From NCBI GenBank assembly GCA_038203525.1, contig JBBRDW010000001.1, positions 1 through 64,000 on the forward strand: a stretch of 64,000 nt of DNA. The letters run 5' to 3'. Below, one piece after another: positions 45,004-53,912 of this stretch. Origin of the DNA: Limnovirga sp038203525 (lineage in GTDB: Bacteria > Bacteroidota > Bacteroidia > Chitinophagales > Chitinophagaceae). Within the stretch, counting starts at the first letter, position 1; every line of letters begins with the position of its first letter. A program made the translations under genes and the position numbers. The notes beneath the pieces were generated by a model that worked only from the letters and a program-made list of their open reading frames with translations, did no database searches and was not told where the DNA came from.

Positions 45004-46656
45004 ATGAAATCTATAATTATAAAATCACTCGCAATTATCATCTTAGCTGGTGCAGCGTCTTGCAGTAAAGATGTTTTAAGAGACTATGATAAACTACAGC
45101 AACTGAATGCTACAGAATCTGTGAACGATCCGTTTTTGTTATCATCTATCATAAAACAGACTTCACTTTTTTACCAGGGCTTCGGGTACGATAATAGTAA
45201 GCTACCCTGCGCTGTACAATACATGGAAAGAAATTTTCAAGGCGGCGATAATTATTATACAGGGTTTAAACAGCCTTCAGATGATTTATATTCGGCATTA
45301 AATATTCTTAAACTTATCGATGGTTCTATCGTGCTTGCACAATCACGAGGTTCAAAAACCCATGAAGGAATTTTTACCGTTTTCAGGGTGCTGCTGTTTT
45401 CTTTTATCACAGACTACTACGGCGATATTTATTATACTGAAGCGCTTAAGGGAAGAGAAGGAATACTCTATCCAAAATATGATCATCAATCAGATATTTA
45501 TAACGGGTTACTCGCCGAACTGGATCAGGCAAATACATTAATCGCGGAAGGCACTGAGCCCATTTCTTCCACCTATGATCTAATGTTTGCCGGCCAAAAG
45601 ATGCAATGGCAAAAATTTGCCAATTCATTAAAACTTCGCCTGTTAATGCGCGCTGCTGCTAAACTCCCTGATGCGGGTACAAGAATGGCCGCAATAATAA
45701 GCAATCCTTTGCAAACGCCCACCTTTACTGCAACAGAGGATAATGCAGCTATTGCATTTATTGGCACCATTGCAGACAATTCATGGAAAGGCGGTACATT
45801 AAACTGGGGCGAAAACGAAGAGTTCGACAAAAGAAGGCCATGCAAAACATTGGTAGATAAATTAACTGAATTAAACGATCCCCGTTTAACCGTTTGGGTA
45901 GCACCTGTTGAACAACCATGGACTAGTAACACTGCCTTAGATGGGGTAAGTTTTTCTACTACAGATCCAAACGGGTTTACTTATAATTCAACATGGGAAT
46001 ATATAGACAGATCAAATCCTGACATCGCAGCACAGGCAATAAATATCCTCGATTCAAACAAAATATATGCAGGCTTTGTAGCGGGTATGCCTGGTGACTG
46101 GAAGAATGGAAATGGCCATTACAATACAGCAGCAGGCGGTGTAGTTGGTAATTTTAAAGTATCAAAATTTTCACAGCTATTCAGACAAAATAGCCACCCG
46201 CTTTTAAAGGCCATGATCATGAATAGTGATGAAGTGCAGTTTATTCTTGCCGAAGCAGCAGTAAAAGGCTTGATCACAGGAGACGCAGACACTTACTATC
46301 GCAATGGCATAACATTTTCCATGCAGCGCTGGGGAATTTCCGATGATGATATTGCCACATACCTTGCACAGGAAAGCATTGCATTACCCGAAGATCAGGC
46401 TGGGAAGCTTGCAAAAATTGCCGATCAAAAATGGCTGGGGCTTTTTCTTGTTTCCGCAGAAACATATCTCGATATTCGGCGTACCGGTTTGCCCAATATT
46501 TTTCAGAACGGATACTTAAGCACTTACCAGTTTCCTCTACGATACCGTTACCCGGGTGCTGAGCTTGGTCAAAATAAAAACGCATACGATGCGGGCGTTG
46601 CCACTTTGATTCCAGCTGCTGATGTTGAATTTTCCAAAATGTGGTTATTACAATAA
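45004..46656 (+). CDS. SusD-like nutrient-binding lipoprotein (SusD-like_2 type)
   Basis: 550 residues. MKSIIIKSLAIIILAGAASCSK is a lipoprotein signal; I prefer this ATG to an upstream one at 44977 that lacks one. The helical scaffold shows FRVLLFSFITDYYGDIYYTEAL, GQKMQWQKFANSLKLRLLMR and DEVQFILAEAAVKGLITGD, the hallmarks of the SusD-like_2 branch rather than classic SusD. The C-terminal LDIRRTGLPNI and LRYRYPGAELGQN also fit. It should be the surface lid of the SusC encoded 29 bases upstream. A terminator and a repeat element follow. Confidence 0.9.
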   Translation: MKSIIIKSLAIIILAGAASCSKDVLRDYDKLQQLNATESVNDPFLLSSIIKQTSLFYQGFGYDNSKLPCAVQYMERNFQGGDNYYTGFKQPSDDLYSALNILKLIDGSIVLAQSRGSKTHEGIFTVFRVLLFSFITDYYGDIYYTEALKGREGILYPKYDHQSDIYNGLLAELDQANTLIAEGTEPISSTYDLMFAGQKMQWQKFANSLKLRLLMRAAAKLPDAGTRMAAIISNPLQTPTFTATEDNAAIAFIGTIADNSWKGGTLNWGENEEFDKRRPCKTLVDKLTELNDPRLTVWVAPVEQPWTSNTALDGVSFSTTDPNGFTYNSTWEYIDRSNPDIAAQAINILDSNKIYAGFVAGMPGDWKNGNGHYNTAAGGVVGNFKVSKFSQLFRQNSHPLLKAMIMNSDEVQFILAEAAVKGLITGDADTYYRNGITFSMQRWGISDDDIATYLAQESIALPEDQAGKLAKIADQKWLGLFLVSAETYLDIRRTGLPNIFQNGYLSTYQFPLRYRYPGAELGQNKNAYDAGVATLIPAADVEFSKMWLLQ

Positions 46657-46692
46657 CCAAACAGGCCGTTGCTGATTGATTACACTTTTTAT

Positions 46693-46731
46693 AAACTTTC
46701 CTGGCACTAAGCAAGTGTCGGGAAGTTTTCA
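46693..46731 (+). terminator. Terminator after the SusD-like gene
   Basis: AAACTTTCCTGGCACT faces AGTGTCGGGAAGTTT across a short loop, with small mismatches, followed by a T-run. It lies 37 bases after the stop codon and just before a repeat element. Confidence 0.75.
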
Positions 46732-46735
46732 AATA

Positions 46736-46931
46736 TTTTTGAGCCAGGCTGTAGCCCGCTATTAAGCGTTACTTGCGTCGCACACTTATACACTTTGTTT
46801 TTTATTCAGCTTTTATCGCAGCGTAGATTGAAGCGCAGCAAGGCTTCGTCATCGCAATGACGCACAATTTTATACAGCACAAGAGTGCGACGCAAGAAAA
46901 GATTCACAAAGGATTTATGTTTGGCTCAAAA
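46736..46931. repeat. Complete L-loop-R repeat element
   Basis: TTTTTGAGCCAGGC left end, 25-base spacer, core TTGCGTCGCACACTTATAC at 46773-46791; right core GCACAAGAGTGCGACGCAA at 46877-46895 and TTTGGCTCAAAA right end. The loop holds ATTCAGCTTTTATCGCAGCG (46804-46823) and CGTCATCGCAATGACG. Confidence 0.93.
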
Positions 46932-46982
46932 ATATGTACAACCACATTTCTATTTAATCTTTTTTCTAACAGATACAAAAAC

Positions 46983-49148
46983 ATGAAAAAGTATTTGCCA
47001 TTTATTCCTTCAATATTTTTTTTAGTTATTGCAATAAACTGCTTTGCAAACCCCGTACCCGATAAACCATTTAAGCAAGCCATCTCAATAAAATATTCTT
47101 TTCCGGAGTCATTGAAAGATGGCATACTTAAAAAAGCAGTAACCGATTATAATGATAATGTTTACGTGCTTACGAACAAAGGTGTTTACAGGATAAATGA
47201 TAAAGACCTTATAAAAGATTTACGCTATACGCCACTATCCCAAAAAATTCCTGTTGATATAACGGTGCAGGAAAACACTGGCCATTTATATTATTTGTAC
47301 CAAGACAAATGGCTCACCAATGGCTATGCAGGCGTGCCATATAAAAATTTACCAAAAGGAAAGTATAATCAATTTGCAGTAGCGGCAGATGGCAGTATAT
47401 TATTGATTGGCGATAACGCTGTTGCGCTTTGTAAAAATGATAAGCTTATAGAAATAGCAAAACCTGCTGATAAAATATTATCCGTGCAAATAAATAATGG
47501 CATTTTCTATTTGTTAAGTGCAGCAGTGGTTTATCAATTTTCAGGCGATCATTTTATAACGCTGCATAAAGGCAAAGGCTTGCAGGCTATGGCTTTTAGG
47601 GAAAATGAAATTATACTGGCTACTACACAAGGTTATTACGGAATCAATAAATTCGATGGTGATTCAAGTTTTAGTTTACAAACGAAACTGCCTGTTGAAA
47701 ACATCAATTGCCTTCAGGTAATTGAGGGGAAAATATGGGCGGGTACAGAAATGGGCGCCTTTATGAAAGAACCCGCAAACACTTACCGTTACTATGCTTC
47801 AAAACGCTGGCTTAATGAAGATAAGGTTACAGATTTAACTGCAGACAGCAAGGGCAATGTATATATTTTAACGCCAACAGGATTAAATAAAATAGAATTT
47901 ATCAATCATACACTTTTAGAAAAAGCAACTTATTACCAGGATGAAATAAGACAACGCCATATACGCTATGGCTTTATTTCCAACGTTACACTAAAGATAC
48001 CCGGCGATCTTTCTACAGCCGAAATGACAGACACCGATAATGATGGCTTGTGGTCAGCTTTTTATTTGGGCAGTCAGGCATTCCGTTATGCTGTAACGGG
48101 AGATAAAACGGCTAAACGCTATGCCTGGGAAGCGTTTGAAGCGTATGAAAGATTGCTTTCTATTAACCAGTTAAAAGGATTTCCTTCAAGAACATTCGAG
48201 CGCAAAGGGTATAAAAATTCTGATCCACAGGCCTGGCACGATTCACCCGATCCTGAATGGGAATGGAAAGGCACTACCAGCAGCGATGAATTTGTAGGCT
48301 ATATATTTATTGCTTCCGTATTAAATGAGATGGTTGCAGAAACAGAAAGTGAACACAAAAGAGTTGCTGACTTTATTGATAAAATTCTAACACATATCAT
48401 TGACAATAATTATTATTTTGTTGATGCGGATGGCAAACCAACTTTATGGGGAAGGTGGAACCCGGAGTACATCAATTCATTTCCTGAATCGGTGGAAGAC
48501 AGAAAATTAGGAAGTGCACATATCATCGCAGGCCTGCAATTGGGCTATGCATTAACAGGAAAAGAAAAATATAAAACAGAAGCGTTAAGGTTGATTAATG
48601 AATTTGGTTATGTAAAAAATATGCTGGTGAGTTACACCAAAATAAAAGAAACACCAGGCACCATTCGCATGGGTATTGATCTTGGTGTGGGTGGCTGGAA
48701 CCATTCTGATGATGAGATGGCATTTTTAACTTATTGGGTCTTGTATCGTTATGCATTTACACCTGAATTACAACAACAATACAAGCAGGTTATTCTTGAT
48801 CACTGGCAGATAGAAAAGCCAGAAAGAAATTCTCTTTGGAACCTCATTACATATGCTACAACCGGCACTTATGATGAAGCATCTGTGTTCTGGCATTTAC
48901 AGGAATTTCCAATGGATCTTGTTCGCTGGAATGTTCAAAACTCGCAGCGGAAAGACATTGTTTTGTTGCCGCCAAATTTCAGGAAACAAACAACCGAAGT
49001 ATTGTTACCAACAGGCGAAACACCATTAAACCGCCATAATTCAAATTCATTCGAATTGGATGGTGGCGAAAACGGAATGTCAGAACTTGCCGGTGATGAA
49101 TACCTGCTGCCTTTTTGGATGGCACGTTATTTAAAAGTAATAGAATAG
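46983..49148 (+). CDS. Secreted propeller plus helical-domain protein, paralogue A
   Basis: 721 residues, signal peptide MKKYLPFIPSIFFLVIAINCFA; the open frame upstream to 46857 runs through a repeat and is not used. Residues about 30-315 are beta-propeller blades (VYVLTNKGVYRI, IWAGTEMGAFMK, VYILTPTGLNKI) like Reg_prop repeats. From about 325 a different, helical domain begins at RHIRYGF, with TDTDNDGLWSAFYLGSQAFRY, WEWKGTTSSDEFVGY, GRWNPEYINSFPES and a final LLPFWMARYLKVIE. Its helix-pair pattern resembles (alpha/alpha)6-barrel glycosidases or lyases, but I cannot assign a family or catalytic residues. Probably part of the adjacent SusCD locus. Confidence 0.75.
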   Translation: MKKYLPFIPSIFFLVIAINCFANPVPDKPFKQAISIKYSFPESLKDGILKKAVTDYNDNVYVLTNKGVYRINDKDLIKDLRYTPLSQKIPVDITVQENTGHLYYLYQDKWLTNGYAGVPYKNLPKGKYNQFAVAADGSILLIGDNAVALCKNDKLIEIAKPADKILSVQINNGIFYLLSAAVVYQFSGDHFITLHKGKGLQAMAFRENEIILATTQGYYGINKFDGDSSFSLQTKLPVENINCLQVIEGKIWAGTEMGAFMKEPANTYRYYASKRWLNEDKVTDLTADSKGNVYILTPTGLNKIEFINHTLLEKATYYQDEIRQRHIRYGFISNVTLKIPGDLSTAEMTDTDNDGLWSAFYLGSQAFRYAVTGDKTAKRYAWEAFEAYERLLSINQLKGFPSRTFERKGYKNSDPQAWHDSPDPEWEWKGTTSSDEFVGYIFIASVLNEMVAETESEHKRVADFIDKILTHIIDNNYYFVDADGKPTLWGRWNPEYINSFPESVEDRKLGSAHIIAGLQLGYALTGKEKYKTEALRLINEFGYVKNMLVSYTKIKETPGTIRMGIDLGVGGWNHSDDEMAFLTYWVLYRYAFTPELQQQYKQVILDHWQIEKPERNSLWNLITYATTGTYDEASVFWHLQEFPMDLVRWNVQNSQRKDIVLLPPNFRKQTTEVLLPTGETPLNRHNSNSFELDGGENGMSELAGDEYLLPFWMARYLKVIE

Positions 49149-49169
49149 AAAAAATACAAATGCATTGTT

Positions 49170-49316
49170 GACCGTACTTAGGCGCTTTGAGCGGCTTTCG
49201 TTGCGTCGCACTCTTTTACTACATATCAATGTGCGTCATTGCGAGGTAAGAAGCGCAAAAAAAGTGCGACACAACAATGTTCAATTCATGCAATTGACTT
49301 GGTTCAAAAAATTTAT
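49170..49316. repeat. Decayed L-loop-R repeat element
   Basis: Left core GTTGCGTCGCACTCTTTTAC at 49200-49219 with one change. The right core is eroded (AAAGTGCGACACAAC, 49261-49275), with right end TTGGTTCAAAAAA. The loop of about 35 bases contains GTGCGTCATTGCGAGG, similar to a CGTCATTGCGA motif in the loop at 46.85 kb. Confidence 0.8.
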
Positions 49317-49362
49317 TAAAATAAGTATTCAATAAATCAACTTGATCAATAAACATTTTTCT

Positions 49363-51582
49363 ATGAAATTCATTTTTATTCTTCTTGTCTTTTTGCAATC
49401 ATCAGCGCTTGTTTCTGCACAACAAACTTTTTTTAATGATACAGACTTTTTACAGGAATATCATATTGCTTACCCCATTGGCAACGATGCCAAGGAAAAT
49501 GAAGTTAGAAGCATTGCTGTAGACAAAGCAGGCAATGTATGGATAGCCACCGCGGCAGGCGTAATGATAAAAAAAGTAAATGAATATTTATGGACTTCGC
49601 CATTTACCGAAGCAGATAAAGGGCCGTCTTTCGCAGTAGCTGCAGATAAGGAAGGCACTGTGTGGATGGGTACGTGGAAAGGCGTATTTTTTTTTAAGAA
49701 TAATACGCTGCAATTTTTAAAGGGAACTGACGGACCGGTTGCTGCAATAGGTACATCAAATGAAGGCGTCTATTTTGCGGGCCCAAAAGGCATTTGGGTC
49801 TACAATGGCAAAGCGGTTGAAAGGAAAAATTATGCTGTTGCAAGATCTGTAAGAAAAATAATTTCTGATAACAGTAATGGCATTTGGCTTGCATCAGATG
49901 TGGGTTTGTATCACTGTAATGCAGGTGGAACAAAACATTTTATGGATACTTCGTTTCTCTTGAGTGCGTATGTAAAAGGTTTAGCAATAGGTGCGGATGA
50001 TACATTGTGGGCTGGCGGGTTGGGTGGAGTAAATATAATTAATAAAGACAAAAGAGAGCGGGTGATAACACCTAATGAAGGCAGCCCCTCCCTTTATATA
50101 AACTGCGTAAATAAAGACGCAAACGGAACAATGTGGATTGGTACAGATGTAGGCGTAGTAAGGTTTTTGAGCGACGGAAGCCATTCGCTTCGTTTCAGTA
50201 AGCGCTGGCTTACAGATGATCATGTAAGCGATATTGCATTTGATGCGGGTGGCAATGCATGGATAGCAACGGCCAATGGCGTAAGCGCCATTATGAAAAG
50301 AAAAATGAACCTCGCCAATAAGCAGGATTACTTCTATGATGTATTGATGAAACGTCATATTCGTGCGCCATGGATAGCTGGTCAATGCCACTTAACTGTA
50401 CCAGGTGATGTTAATTCCTGGCAACCTGAAGATGACGACAATGATGGGGAATTTGGTGGAAATTATCTTAGCATGGAGTGTTTCCGTTATGCTGCAACGA
50501 AAAGCGAAGACGCAAAAGAGAAAGCGAGAAAAGCTTTTAATTTTCTAAAGCAGCTGGAGGAAATAACTGATGGTGATGGCTATTTTGCCCGTTCGATTGT
50601 TCCGGCAGAATGGACCAATCGTATACACGATGCTAACCGCAATTATACAGAAAGGGAAATAGCCGATGAATTGGTAAAGGAGCCACGTTTTAAACCAGTG
50701 GAATTGCGGTGGAGAAAATCGAAGGATGGTAAATGGCTTTGGAAAGGAGATGCCAGCAGCGACGAATGGTGCGGCCACATGATGGGTTATTTTTTCTATT
50801 ATCAACTGGTTGCTGATGAAGCAGAGAAGGCATTGGTACGTGGCCATGTTGCAAAATTAGTTGACCACCTGATCGCCAATGATTTCAATATGATGGATAT
50901 TGACAGTACACATACCAGATGGTCTGTCTGGTCGCCCAATTCGCTTAACCGTGATCCGGAATGGCTGCCCGACCAAAGTGAAAACTCGATGGAATTACTG
51001 GCGTTTTTAAAACTGGCCTATTACATGACCAATGATATGAAATACCAGGAACAATACCTGCGCCTGATTAAAGAGGAGCATTACCTGGATAATATGGCAA
51101 AAGTTACCGATCAAAATCCTGCATGGTTCATTTATTACGATGTAACCATGCAGGCTTACCTATATCCTATTTTTATGACTTGTGAGAAAGATCCTAAACT
51201 GCTTGCTTTTTATCAGCAGCATCTGGAGCACTGGATGGAACGGCGTAGAAATGATAAAAATCCACTTATCAATTTCCTGTATTGCTATACTACCAATAAA
51301 CAAAAAGAATTGTCAGCATCCATTGATTTCTTAACAGACACACCACTTGACCTTATTGACTGGCATATTGATCACACAAAAAGAGCGGATGTAAAGTTGG
51401 TTCATCAACCAGTTTTAGATGATCTTCAAATTGATCAATTACCGCCTGCCAGTATTCGGGAAGCTGTTCGTTGGGATAAAAATCCATGGGCTGCTGTTGG
51501 TGGCAATCCCGATATGGAAAGAGAACCTGTATTCTGGCTGCTGCCTTATTGGATGGGCAGGTATTTGAAAATGATTAAGTGA
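49363..51582 (+). CDS. Secreted propeller plus helical-domain protein, paralogue B
   Basis: 739 residues, signal peptide MKFIFILLVFLQSSALVSAQ (ATG at 49363; an upstream TTG is less likely). The propeller (about 30-320) has clear Reg_prop-like blades: VWIATAAGVMIK, VWMGTWKGVFFF, IWLASDVGLYHC, LWAGGLGGVNII, MWIGTDVGVVRF. The helical domain begins at RHIRAPW (about 331) and shares with paralogue A the patterns PGD, DDNDG, FRYA, WLWKGDASSDEWCG, TRWSVWSPNSLN and LLPYWMGRYLKMIK. The conserved WKG-x-x-SSDE and acidic DDNDG stretches are candidate active-site residues. There is no cytoplasmic kinase part, so it is not a hybrid sensor. A duplicated enzyme pair serving the upstream SusCD is my inference. 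Confidence 0.78.
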   Translation: MKFIFILLVFLQSSALVSAQQTFFNDTDFLQEYHIAYPIGNDAKENEVRSIAVDKAGNVWIATAAGVMIKKVNEYLWTSPFTEADKGPSFAVAADKEGTVWMGTWKGVFFFKNNTLQFLKGTDGPVAAIGTSNEGVYFAGPKGIWVYNGKAVERKNYAVARSVRKIISDNSNGIWLASDVGLYHCNAGGTKHFMDTSFLLSAYVKGLAIGADDTLWAGGLGGVNIINKDKRERVITPNEGSPSLYINCVNKDANGTMWIGTDVGVVRFLSDGSHSLRFSKRWLTDDHVSDIAFDAGGNAWIATANGVSAIMKRKMNLANKQDYFYDVLMKRHIRAPWIAGQCHLTVPGDVNSWQPEDDDNDGEFGGNYLSMECFRYAATKSEDAKEKARKAFNFLKQLEEITDGDGYFARSIVPAEWTNRIHDANRNYTEREIADELVKEPRFKPVELRWRKSKDGKWLWKGDASSDEWCGHMMGYFFYYQLVADEAEKALVRGHVAKLVDHLIANDFNMMDIDSTHTRWSVWSPNSLNRDPEWLPDQSENSMELLAFLKLAYYMTNDMKYQEQYLRLIKEEHYLDNMAKVTDQNPAWFIYYDVTMQAYLYPIFMTCEKDPKLLAFYQQHLEHWMERRRNDKNPLINFLYCYTTNKQKELSASIDFLTDTPLDLIDWHIDHTKRADVKLVHQPVLDDLQIDQLPPASIREAVRWDKNPWAAVGGNPDMEREPVFWLLPYWMGRYLKMIK

Positions 51583-51612
51583 AATGAAACTGGTGTCCTA
51601 TCAAAATAATAA

Positions 51613-51819
51613 TGTACTGCAAATGATATAAAGTGCCCATCCAAAAATTATGAATTGGAAAATCTACCCAAATTGACCCTCTATCGAAATGACTCTATTT
51701 TCTTTGGAATGCTATTCGGTAATGCCAAAGTCATGATATCTGAGAATACTAATATCATCGCGATACAATTTAAGCCTGCTGCCACCTCATTTATCAAAGA
51801 ATTGCTCAACGGTTTTTGA
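51613..51819 (+). pseudogene. Possible remnant of an AraC-type regulator
   Basis: Open codons without a start read KNYELENLPKLTLYRND, FGMLFGNAKVMISEN and NIIAIQFKPAATSF. The IIAIQFKP pattern resembles the ligand-binding N-terminal domain of some Bacteroidota AraC regulators. The last 33 bases overlap the 3' end of the opposite hydrolase gene, so the match could be partly chance. No HTH follows. Confidence 0.25.
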
Positions 51820-52593
51820 AAACTCTTTTGTAAGAACAGCAGCACCATGATCACCTGGCACCTGCATGTAACCTGCGTAATTAAAAAGCTTTACAAGCTC
51901 GGTTGCAGAGCCATTGTCGGTATCTTTATCGCCACAAATAATTAATACCTGTTGCTTTACATTTGCCAGTGCTTCTTTTGATGTGGAAGGCTGTTCTTTC
52001 TGCAGATAAGCAAGTGCCAGCTGATCTAAACCAGACTCCTTAACATACTTTACCATTCCTTCAAGTTCCTTTACCGAATCGCCCATAAGGGCGCGGTAAA
52101 ACATTTTGCGACGCGGCCATTCGGGGTTTGTAAAATCAGATCCCATGCCACCCAAAACGGCTTTATTTACGTTTTTATCCAGCACCAGTAATCTTGCGGT
52201 AATAATGGAGCCACGCGAATAACCTACTACATTATATTTTTTTATATGGAGCATTTTTGCCAAACCCATTATATCTTTTGCTTCTGCATCGTTAGCGTAA
52301 GCCTCGTCTATATGCGGTTTGTCAGATTTACCATTACCGCGCATATCCAGCGTGATCACTTTGTATCCCGCAGCCAGCAGGTCATTATACACAGCAGTTT
52401 TTTTCCACGATTCTCCATCTGCAATAAAGCCATGCACAAGTATTACAGGAAATCCGTTTCCTTTTGCTTCGTAATAAATTTTAGTATTATCAAAGGAAGT
52501 GTAATATCGGCTTGTATCTGCCTGTGCTTTTGCTGACCGGAATTCACCCATCAAAGTCATGGACAGAACCACAAAAAAATAAAGCTTTGGCAT
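51787..52593 (-). CDS. Secreted alpha/beta hydrolase
   Basis: 268 residues. The N-terminus MPKLYFFVVLSMTLMGEFRSAKAQ is a signal peptide. Oxyanion-hole motif LVHGF follows NGFPVI, then LDMRGNGKSDKP. The nucleophile elbow is GYSRGS, the acid is in ICGDKD and the catalytic His in PGDHGAAV. The set is typical of small esterases and lipases; the substrate is unknown. It is transcribed divergently from the S1/P1 nuclease, and an L arm lies between them. Confidence 0.88.
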   Translation of the reverse strand: MPKLYFFVVLSMTLMGEFRSAKAQADTSRYYTSFDNTKIYYEAKGNGFPVILVHGFIADGESWKKTAVYNDLLAAGYKVITLDMRGNGKSDKPHIDEAYANDAEAKDIMGLAKMLHIKKYNVVGYSRGSIITARLLVLDKNVNKAVLGGMGSDFTNPEWPRRKMFYRALMGDSVKELEGMVKYVKESGLDQLALAYLQKEQPSTSKEALANVKQQVLIICGDKDTDNGSATELVKLFNYAGYMQVPGDHGAAVLTKEFSKTVEQFFDK

Positions 52594-52653
52594 GTTATAA
52601 AATTTTAGATTGCATAAAGGTAATTAATATGCAAACCGCCAAATGTTGATTTA

Positions 52654-52711
52654 TTTTTTTGGGCCGGGCGGCATTGCGATATAGATCGTTCCTTGCGTCG
52701 CACACTTATAC
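52654..52711 (+). repeat. Single L arm of the dispersed repeat
   Basis: T-run and GGGCCGGGC left end, 24-base spacer, core TTGCGTCGCACACTTATAC at 52693-52711, then ATATTTCGGC inside. It lies in the divergent gap, 61 bases from the hydrolase start. The core variant (ACACTTATAC) is the same as at 46.77 kb. Confidence 0.9.
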
Positions 52712-52890
52712 TTCCAGATTATATTTCGGCTTTAAACAGCCCGAAAATTTTATCATGTTTCGTTCGTTTTATTTTGCAGTTTTTTTCTATAAACTTTTAT
52801 AATTTTCATTGTAATTTTTCCAAACGCATCATTGCATTCGGGCAAAAGCATCTACCTTTATTTTTTCCAATACCATCAATCTTTATACCA

Positions 52891-53682
52891 ATGAAAGCTC
52901 TGAAGCAACTCTGTATAGTTTCGTTATTTTTTTATCTTCCTTTAAGATCAATGGCCTGGGGTCCTGAAGGACACAGGGTTACCGCACAAATAGCAGAGAG
53001 TTATTTAACTGCCAAAGCCAAAAAAAATATCAAAAAAATACTGGGTAACGAGTCCATTGCCATGGCGGCAAACTGGGCAGATTTTATCAAGTCCGACAGC
53101 AATTATAATTACCTAAGCCCCTGGCATTATATTAACCTACCGGATCAACTTAGTTACGCCCAGTTTACAAGTTACCTTACCAGCGATACTGCTACAGATG
53201 CTTACGTAAAAATTAATTTTTTAATTACCGCATTAAAAAATAAAGCAACACCGCAAGCACAAAAATCAATGTACCTGCGTTTGCTTATACATATTACCGG
53301 TGATGTGCACCAGCCCATGCATGTTAGCCGGGAAGCCGACCAGGGTGGTAATAAAATAAAATTGATGTGGTTTAATACTTCCACCAACTTACACCGGGTT
53401 TGGGATGAAGACCTGATACAATTTCAGCAACTCAGTTTTACCGAATATGCAAAAGCTATTAACTATACAACCCCCGTACAAAGAGCAGCATGGCAAAACG
53501 ATGCCTTGGCCAAATGGTTTTATGAATCACATGAGATTGCAATGCATTTATATAACGAAATTAACCAACCCGATCAAAAGCTGGGCTACCGTTACAACTT
53601 CGATCATATTGCCATATTGAATGAACAATTGCTAAAAGGAGGCGTTCGCCTTGCTGGACTGCTGAACCAGATATTTGGATAA
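52891..53682 (+). CDS. S1/P1-type zinc nuclease, secreted
   Basis: 263 residues from the ATG at 52891; the frame is open upstream into the repeat arm but that part is not protein-like. The signal peptide MKALKQLCIVSLFFYLPLRSMA is cleaved so that the mature protein starts WGPEGHRVTAQIAES, whose N-terminal Trp and His bind zinc in P1 nuclease. Other ligands are in NWADFIKSD, SPWHYINLP, HITGDVHQPMHVS and NLHRVWDEDLI. The enzyme degrades single-stranded DNA and RNA and removes 3'-phosphates, probably in the periplasm or outside. It is bracketed by single L and R arms. Confidence 0.93.
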   Translation: MKALKQLCIVSLFFYLPLRSMAWGPEGHRVTAQIAESYLTAKAKKNIKKILGNESIAMAANWADFIKSDSNYNYLSPWHYINLPDQLSYAQFTSYLTSDTATDAYVKINFLITALKNKATPQAQKSMYLRLLIHITGDVHQPMHVSREADQGGNKIKLMWFNTSTNLHRVWDEDLIQFQQLSFTEYAKAINYTTPVQRAAWQNDALAKWFYESHEIAMHLYNEINQPDQKLGYRYNFDHIAILNEQLLKGGVRLAGLLNQIFG

Positions 53683-53738
53683 CGTTTAATAAATCGCGAA
53701 TTGCCTTGACTCTTTGCCCTGATGCTTTGTATTCTGCC

Positions 53739-53798
53739 GTACAAGAGTGCGACGCAACCGAGGCTACATTTGTATTCTTCAGCCTGGATCATAAAAAT
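53739..53798 (-). repeat. Single R arm of the dispersed repeat
   Basis: Perfect core at 53739-53758, 25-base spacer, AGCCTGGATC box at 53781 and an A-rich end. Inside it lies CCTTGACTCTTTGCCCTGATG, related to the low-complexity loop sequence at 9.8 and 35.1 kb. It pairs with the L arm at 52693 across the nuclease gene. Confidence 0.9.
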
Positions 53799-53912
53799 AT
53801 TATTGATGCGAATTTTTTGCATTGAGATAATGAAAAAATATTCATTATTTTCATCAGGTATAATCAATAACGATTAATTCTAACGAGCTTTCATTCCTTA
53901 AATTAAAAAATA

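Noticed and set aside
46857..46982. N-terminal extension of propeller paralogue A
   Set aside because: These codons cover the right arm of a repeat; a perfect signal peptide starts at the ATG at 46983.
52693..52890. N-terminal extension of the S1/P1 nuclease
   Set aside because: It begins inside an L arm and precedes a standard signal peptide at 52891.
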